From: Cynocephalus volans
Taxonomy: Eukaryota > Chordata > Mammalia > Dermoptera > Cynocephalidae
Length of the DNA stretch: 64,000 nucleotides
Direction of reading: 5' to 3'
Assembly: GCF_027409185.1 (NCBI RefSeq)
Contig: NC_084475.1
Span: forward strand, 18,992,130 to 19,056,129
In this document: piece by piece, positions 11,401 to 23,400 of the stretch
Layout: the number at the start of each line of letters is the position of its first letter
How positions within the stretch are numbered: position 1 is the first letter of the stretch
Notes under the pieces: model-generated
What the model was told of the DNA's origin: nothing
The model's database searches: none
What the model saw: the letters and a program-made list of their open reading frames with translations, nothing else
Program-made: the position numbers and the translations under genes

Positions 11401-14400
11401 GGTGCAGGCCACCCTGCTCCCAATGAGCAGAGGTGATGGGGAGGAGGACCCGGGAAGTGACACACTGTGATCCCTTCACAACCAAATCCCCACTGTCCCT
11501 GGAACACGGAACCAAGCTCCTGCGGTTCTGCCCTCGCCCCACCTAGCTGACTGTGCTGCGTTTCTACACTGGCTTTACCCTCCCAGCCGAGTGTCCTGAA
11601 CATCAGCACGCCCTGGAGTCCTGGGTGAGAATGGAGCAGATTTCCTTTCTCAGGGAAGACTTGGGGAGAGGCCAGCCCAGGACCCTTCAGTTCTGGACTT
11701 TGCACTTGTAGCCTGTGACAGAAGTAGCTAGCCATGGTGGCCATGGCCACGAGCACTGACGGGGTGGCCAGGAACTGGTGAAGGCCTCCCTCAGTCCTTT
11801 CTAACCATTCTCAAAAACGCTGGGGTCATGAAGTTATGCTGACACAGAGACCGAGGAGGGAAAACTTAACTATGACCTACTTGCGGGAAGCCATGTCTGC
11901 TCTTAAATCACCACCACAGAAGCCTGCTCCTCCACCTGCCTCGGGTCAAAGGAAAGCTCTCTGAACAGGAGAGGGCTGTCACATGCAAAGACATGCTTGG
12001 TCCTCTGTGAACAGGTCTCGTGCCCTGCTCTTCTGAGCACATGCTCTTTTGCTAAAACTTAACCCACAGAAACATCACTTCCCCGATCTTCATAAAAAGC
12101 AAAGACACAGGGCTCAAATCTCATAGGACCCCTGTTAATGTTCTCTCTTGCTCTGATCACAAACAGCTGAGAAAAGAGGAGAGCACTGTCACACAGACTG
12201 TTTCCACCTGCCAGGACCTGCCTGCATGCTCATGCCAGAAGAGGAGTATGAAAATAATGTTCTGGAAAGAAAGCGGCTGGCACAGGTCCTGGGAGGCAAG
12301 TATAAGGACAACTGGACTTTTAGGCCCATTTTACAGCTCTGCTAGGGTGCCTAAGCTCTAGGGCAGGTTAAGTGGCTGATGATTAATTACCAAGATTCTA
12401 AATGACACAGACCTAGGCTATGAGAGGGAGTCTGCTGTAAGCAAGCACGTGCCACCCGCTACCCATCCTGTGCTGGTATCAGGCAAAATGAGACTCTCCC
12501 TCCAGTGAGCTGTAAGTTTTATGTAAGCACCTGCCTCTGGTCCCCAAAGGCTACATGGCATGAATTAGGAAGAAAACATGAATGGATAATATGACGTGCA
12601 TGTGGAAAACAGGAGAGGCTGGGCAGAATTAAAATAAATAAGGAGGAAAAAGATAACAGGGAATATATTCAGAATCGGAGCCAGTGTGTTTTTAAAAAGG
12701 AAGCCCCACCCCGACTTCAGCGTCTGAGCACTTGGGTCTCCAGCCTGTCGGCATCTGTTCCCCGCCGGGGCTTGGCACACAAGGGGCATAACGCATGCTA
12801 ACGTCCCAAGCACTCCGTCACAGGACACTACCCTGGGGGACACTCAGGACTTGGGAAATCATGGAAAAATTGGGTCAGATGCCAGAAGGGACAAGATGGA
12901 AGGAAACCAAGGAGAAAAAGCAAAGCAGGAAAAAATCTCTCTGCCTGAGTACGAGAACCTGGTTACTTCCCCGGACAACGTGCTGTGCTACAGAGACCTC
13001 TACCACGAAGCGGCACTGTGGGCCCATGGGCAGCATTTCCACGCGGAGAGAAAAACAGACATGAAACAAGCAGACAGATGACTGCACGCCTAGGACAGTC
13101 CCTGTGGAACCCACAGGACCCCCTCCCTGCAGGCCCCTCGAACCCTCCTGCGACCCCCAGGAATCAAGGCCAGATGCCCTCTTCCCCTACAGTTGACAAC
13201 AACCTGACGAGCCCCCAGAGCGTATGAATAAATGTCAGCGTTTGAGGGTGTTCTTTGTAAGTGAAGCCCTGCTCAAGGAATGCTTAGGCGCAAACCTGAG
13301 GAGCTCTTCGGTTAGAAAAAATGTTTCCCCAAATCAGCAAATGGAGGGTAGAAACCAAAAACATAACTAAGAGGCCGATTTGGGGTTTTCATGATGACCC
13401 ACTGAAAATGAGGAGGAAGAAAAACAAATCAGAACCTAAAGAACAGAGCCACGGCCGTAACGCCCACCCCTAGTATCCAGGAAATTAAATGCAAGGACTT
13501 CAGGGAGGGTTTTCTGGTTTGAGATTTTTTAAGAAAACACTTCCTTTGGCATCATTTTGAGTTTTGTGCAAAGGCAGCTGTCGCGAGGGTCGTCTAGCTT
13601 CCGCCTGTCCCTGATCTGCTCTCGGTATGTCAGAAGCACGCGGCTTCGGGAAATCAAGACTTCCTGCTCTTCTTCCTCCTCTTCCCCCTTCAGAAATTAC
13701 TCTCAGTCAATTCATGGATGTCGACTGAATTCAGCAAGTACTACAGGCCTGGCCAGTAATTCCAAGAGAAAATGCAGCGAATACTTTCTCTGCTTTTACA
13801 AACCCACTCTTAGTGTGTTCTCTTGGTTACTGCACTCGGTAAAGTTAAATTATTCCACATCTTGGTACCCAGCTTGTGCGATGCACTAAATACTCCTCTG
13901 AATGAGGAAAACATAAAAATTGCTCCAAGCCCCTGATCCTGACCAGTTCCCCAGGGACTGTATGATAAGTTAGAAGCAGCATTAACACTACCACCAGCAA
14001 TTAAAAAACAAAAGAACCAAAAATAACAAAATAAGAAAACGCTGCAGCAATGACAGAGGCCTGGCGAGTGAGCGAGCAGGTTGAGGGGTTACATACCTCC
14101 TGGAGTTTTGGGGCAAGGAAAAGGAGAGCCAAAATCATGGAAACATACAAATGAGGGAGAAAAGAAAATTAAAACAAAGAAATTAAACCCAATTCCTCAA
14201 TCTTAATGTGCAACGTATCGGTCATATTCATGTCTGCCTGGGGCGGGAGATGAACTACAAACGCTGACAGGGCCTGGCACGGGAACAAGGGGCCAGTCCT
14301 AGATGCCGCATCCCGCCTGGCATAGGCAAGATTTGAGGCACTACTGAAAACCTGGCCCCAGACATGCCACACATCAGTTTTTACAAAGCCAACATTTATT

Positions 14401-17400
14401 AGCATATCCAGAATCCAGAGCAAAGAGAGCAAAGATCATTTTGGGGAAAATTACACATCTTTCTTTAGATGGCTGTCACTTTTTAAAGTGTGTGTAAGAA
14501 TGCACACATGTACCCATGAGTACACACGTACACATGTGTATACACAAGAACATACATTCTTAACGGCTATATGCATACACAGAAATATACACACAACTAC
14601 AGATGGCTGGAAGCCCTGCTTCCTGCAGCACACAAACACTAAGGAGTGACTCTAAGTGTGCCACGATAAAAACCAAACAGTAAGAATTTAAAGGGGGTTG
14701 GTGGAGGTTTAGAAAAAAGTAGTGCAATGACCCAAAAATGAGTCCCAGGTTTAATTATTTTCTTTTTAAAAATATGGAATGCCTCATGAATTTACATGTC
14801 ATCCTGGTGCAAGAACCAAGATAATCTTTGTACTGTTCTAATTTTAGCATCTGGGCTGTCAAAGCTAACACTCAGCATTAGCATTTAAACAAATTTTGCT
14901 GGAGGGGGAAGTAAATCCAAACTTGGACACACTTTCAGAATTTCCAGCAGGTTTCCTTTTAACTCTATCGGCTTGCCAATAAGGAGGCAGAGCAGAAGGT
15001 TGCCTGTGGGGTTAGTAATTTTAGAGCCTTAACTTCAAAGATTCTACTGGCTTAGAGATAAATGAAATGTTGGCCAAATTGAAAGAAATTTGAAACTCCA
15101 ATCAGTAAAGTGGTGCTTTAAGGGGAATTTATGAATTAAGTAATTATGTATAAACACAAGGACCTAGGATATGCTCTTAAAAGAAAATATAAATCCTACT
15201 GCTATCCGAACTAGTCCAAAAAGATTCCATTATAGCCTTCCCGGATGTGTCAATAACAGCCACGAGAGCAAGAACTTCTAATCACCGGGGCAAGTGACTG
15301 AGATGGTAGAAGAGGGTCATTCGAACAGAACACCCCCCGGCTAATGTGGGAAGCCAACTCACCAAAGGCCAAGGCAGAAAAAAACAGAGAGAAGTGGCTA
15401 AAAAAAAAAGGACATCACTATGTCCAGAGAGTCTAGAGCTCTCTCTGTGTTCTGAAGCAATGAATAAAACAATTCCAGGTGGACGTGACTGTGTATGAAA
15501 ATCCTGCTCATTTTTTCCCATTAGATTACCCTGTCACCTCCACGTCAAGGCATGACCACAATCTCAGCAATACAAGCTCACTTTTGGCAAAGGGAAACGG
15601 AATGTGTCTTTAACTTTCTAAATGAGCACGATCATTGATGTGGCTGACTCGTGCTGTAAAGGGGACCGCTGCCTGAGGATGAGTAAGGGAGCTGTGGGCG
15701 AGCTGCAGCCGAGGCTCTGGGTTTGCCATGCATGCTGCCTGTGGGGAGCCAGATGCAGAGGAGATGATGCGCTGGAGGGGGGGAGATGGATGCAGCTGGC
15801 TGCCCCCCCCACCGGTGGGTTAGGGGCAGGGAAGGGAAGCAGACCGGGTCTTGGGGAACTATCTTGAAACAAAACCTACCCAACTGACTCAAGAGTGGAA
15901 TGGGGGAGCACAGGCACATGGGCAATACTAACGGTGGAGGCAAGTCTGCCCCAGTCGCATCTGTGTCCCATGGGGCACCGACTCTGCAAGTCCCTCCCTT
16001 TCTGGAGCAGACCTTTGTTAGAACAGAACTCACACCAAAGTCTCTCCAGAGCCCCTGTAGCCCACCCCTTGTCACAGCACGTGCGCGCCACTGCCCGCAC
16101 ACGCACGCAGGGCCCTTCTTCCTGAGTTTCTGCTCCAGGAGCCTCACCCAGAGGGGCCTCTTACCGAGCTTCAGAAGCCAGCCTTCTCGGTCTGGATTGA
16201 AGAAGGTGTGAGTGAGGTCGTTCCCGTCGTCTTCTGGGATTTTAAAGGGTTCGTTTTTTATGCTCTCATACAGATTCTGGGATAAAAGATGACACTGCAT
16301 GTCTCTGCTTCTAGCAATATCACTTCTGCATTCATCCCACAAGCACTCACTGGCTGCCTACAGGAGGCCACGTACTCTTTAGGACTGAAACTAGGAAACA
16401 GGTGCATTTCTGCTCTCAGGCAGCTCATAGCACAAAGTAAACAAGATGCCTAATGGGGAACGAAGAAAGAAAAGCAAGCAGCTTGATTCTATTCAAGCCT
16501 TCTGCCTCACATGTACAAACCTCCTTCCCCTTCCTGATTCTAAGAGAATCACTGGGCCTCACCAGCAATTTCCTAAAAGACCCTGGATGAATGCTACGAC
16601 TTTCTCCTCTCCCACAGAAGTGATCCTGTTCACAGTGAACTCTTTCCTGACTCAGACGGAGCTGCCCTGCCCTGCTCACCCGGAGCAGCTCCTCGGGCAG
16701 GTCCCCCCCATCATTGATGCCTCGATTCATGGCGATGAACTTCTCCACGGTGGGCTTCTCTTTGACATTGGGGTTGTGCAGGCTGGTGTTCAACATGATG
16801 ATGGCAAAGGAGAGGACGTAGCAAGTGTCTAAAGACAAGAGAAAGCAAAGGAGAGCCACGTGTGCTAAGACGGTCAGAAACACCCCACCTGTAGAACAAG
16901 GTTTTTCGCTCATCTTACTATCAGTTTCCCATGTTAATAAAAATTCTTTCTAGAAACATGATTTTTAATAATTGTGTGTTTCAAAGTTCAGAGGCACTGT
17001 AATTCATATTCCTAGTACTTGACTGCTGGACTTTTGGATTACATCCAACTTTGCACACGTATAACTACCATAAAATAAATGTTCCTAGGCACAAATATCA
17101 GCCCTTGTGTTTGAGAAAGTATCCAGTGCCAAGAAAAGGGCCTAGTGTGAAATGCCATTGTAACTGGGGTGAGCTGACTGGTTTACCCGTGGACTGGAAC
17201 ATTCCGTTATTGCACTGACAGTATCGCTGGGCAAACGCCTCCATCATCCGGTCAATCTTCTGGGCCTCTCCGGGTAGCCGGAAGCTCCACAGGAACTGCC
17301 TGAGTGGTGAAGACAGGGTGGGTTCCAGAACTTAGGGCGACGATTTGTTTCTCTGTGAACTGTTAAACTGCCAGTGATTTCTGATATTAAAGGGTAAAGG

Positions 17401-20400
17401 AACGCCTGCCGGGCTCCAGTCCTCTGTTACGGCAGCTCTGAACAGGTGCAAGCTTACCATTCTGCATCACCACTATCTTAACCCAAGGTTAAAGGACTGA
17501 GGGAAAAACGAACAATTAAGATTTTTGTATTCAAAAGAATACAAAGACCCAAATATAGATAATGCTCATTTTAAATAAACTCCAATTTCCAGAAAACAGG
17601 ATAGCAGGAAAAGAGGAGATGTTCTTATCAAAGCATTCAAATCGATCCCTTAAGTCAAAAAGACCCGTGGCTAACAGGTTCAATTCTGATTATTCTCATC
17701 TTATCTAAATGACAGTGCAAAATATGATGTTATTATTTACACCTACAGCAGTGAAAATACAGAATGACAATTTCTCAGACGGCACAAAGTATTAGATTTA
17801 GTAAAAAACTAAAAAATAACTTTATTTTTTTCTTTCTAGAACAAAATGAAATGCACAACTACCCATGTAAAACCCAAGAAGAGCTTTACAGAATCGGCTT
17901 TCAAGACATGTCATCACTTAACTTCCCTGGCCCATCCAATCACTTTCAATCATAGGCCAATTGATTGCTTTCTTTCAAAATACCTCAAGAAAATTCAACA
18001 TAATCCTTAAACATGTCCTTTCAATAGAATGTGACTCAGGACCAACACAAGGTCAAAGACCTGCCTCGCACACCTTCCAAGGGGCTCGCCTGGAGAATAC
18101 TCACCGCAGAGCCTGGACCAGGTTGAGATCAGTGAACTCATGCAGCTCCACAAACGCATGAAGAACCTGGATGTTAAATTCATCTCTATCAAGAAAGATA
18201 GAAAACACAGGAGAAAATGGAAGTCAGACACTGACACGGAGAATCCTAGACCCTCCTAATCCCCATCAGGCGGCATCTCCCCGCTGAGTCCTGCAACACG
18301 TGGCCGTCCACACACACAGGGTCAGGAAGAAGTCTGGCTAGGTCTGTTTCCCGGCTAAACAAGCACAGTGCCCCCATGCCACCAGGTCAGACCAGCTAAG
18401 TTCCCCAGAACAGCTGCCCCTCAATGCCATGTGGCTACTGCTGTCTTAGAACAAAATCACGCAGTTCCTGACCAGCTTCTCCAGCACACATGCATCCTTG
18501 AGGTCTTACCTCTCCCCCAGGTAGTCACCAATGGCAGTTTTGTTGAGCCCTTCACCCTTGTACAAGAACTGGGCAATGTCTTCACAAGTGTTCTTCAGCA
18601 GATCGTTCTCTATCAAGAACTGGATCCCCTAGAAAAAGACACCAAAGATGCCAGAGATGCTTAGCCCAGAAACAGCTAGAAAGGAGGGGACAGGGCAGAG
18701 GAAGAATTGGGTGTGGGTGCACTGGACCCAGAGTGTCTAATAAATGTTGCTGACTGACACACAGGGTCGGGGGGACTTATGGTCTGGGAACAGGGCTTAC
18801 ACCTCAAGACAACTCAGGGCCACCACATAACATCTGTCTATAAAATGGTGGAATAAACGGTAACGCTCGGGGAAAAAGCTCATCTTTGGGTTCTCCCTGA
18901 GCTCTGTGTAGAAACCCCCTCTTAAGGGCCATGGGCTACTTCTGCTCCCTCCCACTTACCTTTTTAGGGTCCATATTGAATTTCTTCCTGCCCACGGCAA
19001 CCTGTTTGTTTCTCTGCATGTTTTTCCTGTAAAACAACGACCACAGCCATTTTAGTACTTCAGGGAACTGGGAGGTTTTGAAAGACTAATATAGTTCCCA
19101 CATGCATCCACTGATTTATGGGAGGTTTTGAAAGATCTCTGCAAGAAAGCACCAGGCATGACTGATCTGTGTAAGGTCCACTGAAACGTGACCCTGGCTC
19201 TTGCTGATCTTCCACCCCAGATCACTGGTTTTCTTTTTTAACATGATTCTTTTTAAAAACTTTATCAAGGTAGAATTTACTTAGCATATAATAAACCGAT
19301 TTTAAGTGAATTTTTAAAACCTCCTCCAGTAATTCTGGTCTGCACCCAAGGTTGTACACCACTGCCATCAGTGACAACAGTAACTTCATAATTTCAGGGA
19401 GCAAAAAAGTTGCTCAGAAATAAAATCATAAAATGTTCTTGCTTTGAGGAACAAATGTCTTCTCCGGCTTAACCCATGGAGAGGGGAATGTACTCCTCAG
19501 TGTTGGAGGTTCTGGAAGAAACACCTGAAGACGCTGAGTAGTATCAGAACATCAGGCATAGGATGGGCAGGGATCCCTTGCGAACTATTTTCTTCAGGAA
19601 CAAAGTCACAGATGGAAGGGTACAGTTTAATGTCAGCTAGGAAGAGGGGTTGTGACCAGATATCTAGAAATCCCTGTTTAAATGGTAGTCTATAATCATT
19701 TTTTCTAAATCCAGAAAGATTACTTTGAGCAGTATTTCCAGACAAATACCACACGGAAAAGCCTGTTTTCTGATTTCCAGTGAGAGTCAGGTGGCAGCTC
19801 CAGAGGCACCTACAGGTGCACGACGGCTGACAGTGCTCAGCTTCTGTGCCTAGCTGAAGCCTTGCCTGTGGCCACCAGTACGCACACTCCCAGATCCCTG
19901 CCACCTGACTGCTGGAACACTAGCAGGAGATGGCGTGCTAATTTCATGAGCTGGGGCTCACTTCAACCCAGCACCAAGACCCCGCAGGCCCCACTTGGGC
20001 CCAGGCAGCCGCTTCTCTAAGAGGCTTGTCCATTCTCCAGATAGGTTCAGCGCCCAGCCAGGGTATCCAAAGCAAAACAGCTACATCACACTACTGTGCC
20101 ACCTTGGCTAACTGACGTGCATAAACTTCAGAAAGTTTTAAATCCTGCAGTATGTGAGTGTGTTGCTTCAACTTGATTTAAACAGAGCTTAGAGTCATTT
20201 CCGCAACGTGTTGGCATCAGGTCTTTGATTAACAACGTGAGCACTCTCTGGCGGAAAAACCACAACGAATGGAACACCTGTCTGAGGAACACCTCCACAG
20301 TGAATCTTAGAACTACCTAAACAGTTTCTCGGGGATCTGCAAGATAACTCCTGTCAGGCCTTTCAATGCTGGAAAACCATTTTAAGTTTCAGATTTTAAA

Positions 20401-23400
20401 AAAAAAAAAAAAAAAAAATCACCTAATTACCACTCCCTGACTCGCAGCTTCAGATGCAGCTGATGAGGGGAGGTTACAAGTCTTTCTAAATTCGCTGAGT
20501 ATTTTAGGTGCCTAATTGTGCATGTTCCTTGTGTCTTCCTTGCCTTGGTGTTCTATGATAACACACAGGGAATAATCAATCAAGCCAAAAGGAACAGCTG
20601 AAGTCCGGACATGTGTGGAGATACCAAAATGTTAATCATGGTCTTCTCTGGGATGTGCATTACGGGGAATTTGTTTTCCCCATACGTTTCTGTATTTTAC
20701 CAATTTTCTGCAGTAAGCACGTATTTCTTTATAATCAGGAAAAAGCTTTTTTTCCCCATTTAAAAAAATGAAGTGTAATTTACATTCAACAAAATGCACA
20801 CATCGTAAGTGTACAGCCCAACGTGTTCTGACAAGTGTATGACTTCTGTCACCGCCACTGCTAATGTGGAATCCTCCCTTTGTCCCTGCAAGTTTCCCCA
20901 TGTCTCTTCCTAGTTGGGCACCCCGCCCTGATCCCCTCAGAGGCAGCCACTGCTAGGATTTCCACCATCACAGCTACAGAACCCCATGAACGGAAGCACA
21001 CACTGCGTGTGGCTTGTACTCGGCAAAGTGTTTGTGAGGTTCATCAATGTGTCTGTGTGCTAGTAATTCACTCCTCTACACTGCTGAGCAATATTCTACT
21101 TTTTGAAAATTAACCCGAACAACAGTCTTCCATGAGGACTTTTCAGATAAAGACAATAAACTTATTGACCAAACAGCTATTTTCTCAAGCTGTTTATCCC
21201 TTCACCTGTCAGTAGATATTTAGGGTATTTCCAGTTTTTGGCTACTTTAAATGAGAATGCTATAAGTATTCTCATACAAGTCTACTTCTGGATATGCTTT
21301 CACTTTTCTTGACTAAATACCTAGCAGTTGAATTGCTGGGTCACAGTATGAGCATATATTTAACATCATAAGAAACTGCCAAACTGTTTTCCCAAATGGT
21401 TGTACCACCTTATTCTCACCAGCACTCGCCAACATGAGGCACCACCAGTCTTTTAACCTTTGGCCATCCTAGGGGGTGTGAAGTGGCACTTCATGGCAGT
21501 TGTAAGTTTCATCCCCTTATGACAAACAATGTTGAACATTTTTCATGTGTCTATTAAAAACATAGCTTCTTCTGTAAAGTGCCCATTCAAGTTTTTGCCC
21601 ATTTTTTATTTGGGTTGTCTTTTTTTATTATTAAATGGAATATATATTCTGGATACAAGTCATTTTTCAGATATTTGCATGGCAAATGTTCTCTCCTAGT
21701 CTGTGGCTTGTCTATTTCTTTCTTTTAACAGTTACCTTTTATAAGAGCAGAACTTTTACATTTTGATGAACTCCAATTTGTCCATTTCTTTTAAGCTACA
21801 ATTTTCTTAAATGTAGAGTAAGAAAGCTGCAATCCAAAACACCAAACTGACAATACAGAGACTGGAAGTGATGACCTGGCTGCTTTCTGAGGAGCAAGCA
21901 GCTTCACTGATCCCTAATGGCATGACTGCATGAGTGTAAAATAACAAATCAAATGGTCTTACAAAGCCAGACAGGGAGACTTTGGGCTTAGAAAAATACA
22001 GACACAGAGTGAGCTGGAAACAGCCTGTTTATTGCATTAAGCAGTTAGAAAATGGTCTGGGAACCCTATTCAAAACTAAACTCTCAAAGTCACTAACATT
22101 TCACGTAATTTCATGAAATTAAAAGAACACAAATGGTCCTTGTCATTTAACACTGTAATTTCATTTCTACATTGTATTTGCTTAAGCATTAGGAAGGCAC
22201 AAATAGCTTGCAATTATACCCAGACATAAGTGGGTACTCCAGGCCTTCTGAAATTATACTAGTGGCATTCATTAAGCTTTCCCTTTACACAAAAGAAAAA
22301 CAGAAACCTTAAGATACAAACACAGTGGACAACAGAGGGGAAGAGACAGCAATTCACACAAAAATTTAAGAGGAGTTCGAGACTTTCTGGGACCTTTGAG
22401 GTTCTCTAGTTCAATCTTTCAAACAAAGTAAAAGGCTCCTATATTCAAGAGCCCTTGCAGTGAAGGCTGGAAGGCAGAAAGTGTGGGTATGTATGTGCTT
22501 GCTAGAAACAGGACAGAAGCCTCACTTTCCCCTGCATGTGCCACATAAGCACAATGAAGGGCTGGGTGCTTTGAACAGCTACCATACCCCGCCTGCCAGC
22601 AGCGGGGCAGACTCGCCGTGCTTCTGTGGACCCCAGGTTCTCAATTTCATGGGTGCTCTGAGCAGCTACCACCACCACCACGACCACCTGCAGCAGGGCA
22701 GACTCACCGTTCTTCTGTGGACCCCAGGTTCTCAATTTCATTGGCCACCTCTGCTATCTCATCCTTCAGCCTCTACAAAACAAACAGTCCAGAATTACCA
22801 TGAGAGGAAGATACAGACCAAAGTAAAACTGCTGAAAGCTCATCTAACTCCCTCCAACTAAAAACAAAATAAAATAAAGCAAAATGAAATAGAATAAGAC
22901 CAAAGAAATCCAAGAAAGTGGATTAGGAAAATTCATCTATTCAACAAACACTTACCGAGCTCCACCCAGATAGTAAGCACCCTAAGGGAATATAAAGGTG
23001 GAAAAAGATACAGTATCTTTTTACTGAGCTCCTGACCTCAGAGAGTTTATAGTCTAGGAAACAAGTTTACGGCATATATACTATGTAAAAAAATGTATAT
23101 TCCACCGAATGGCTGCCTCACTACAGTCTTTCAGAACAAATCGGCCGCCTCTAACACAAGTGTGCTGAAAGATGCACAGGACAGTCTTCTACCCAAACGC
23201 CCAGGCGGATGGCACAGGGCACATCTGATCCGATTCACGGTGGGCCCACAACTGCCTTCCCTGCTCCAGCACGCCCTCAGGATGAGGGGCTGCTCACAGT
23301 GAAGGGAGCTTGAGTGGAGAACTGCTCAGCTTTCCCAGCACTGCCCGTGAAATGGGAACAAAGAATTAGGGCAAACTATCAGGATACACGCAAACCAAGC

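Larger units (their letters stand above)
11046..16164 (-). other. CYTH1 intron between exons 9 and 10
   Basis: It contains the 3-nt microexon at 14097 and the U6 pseudogene at 14768. The stretch at 14490-14610 is rich in TACACA/CATGTG. I see nothing else I can identify. Confidence 0.65.
16277..18959 (-). other. Short CYTH1 introns in the Sec7 cluster
   Basis: The introns 16277-16679, 16829-17186, 17300-18104, 18186-18509 and 18629-18959 are short and hold no recognised repeats, apart from a possible MIR or L2 end near 18720-18770. Confidence 0.6.

Noticed and set aside
15632..16342. 236-codon minus-strand frame including exon 9
   Set aside because: Only the part at 16165-16276 is coding. 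The rest is read-through into the intron past a good GTAAGA donor.
22502..22741. Open frame with a valine run next to the exon 3 copy
   Set aside because: It is read through the tandem duplication. The valines come from the CCA-rich intron stretch and no acceptor supports a separate exon.
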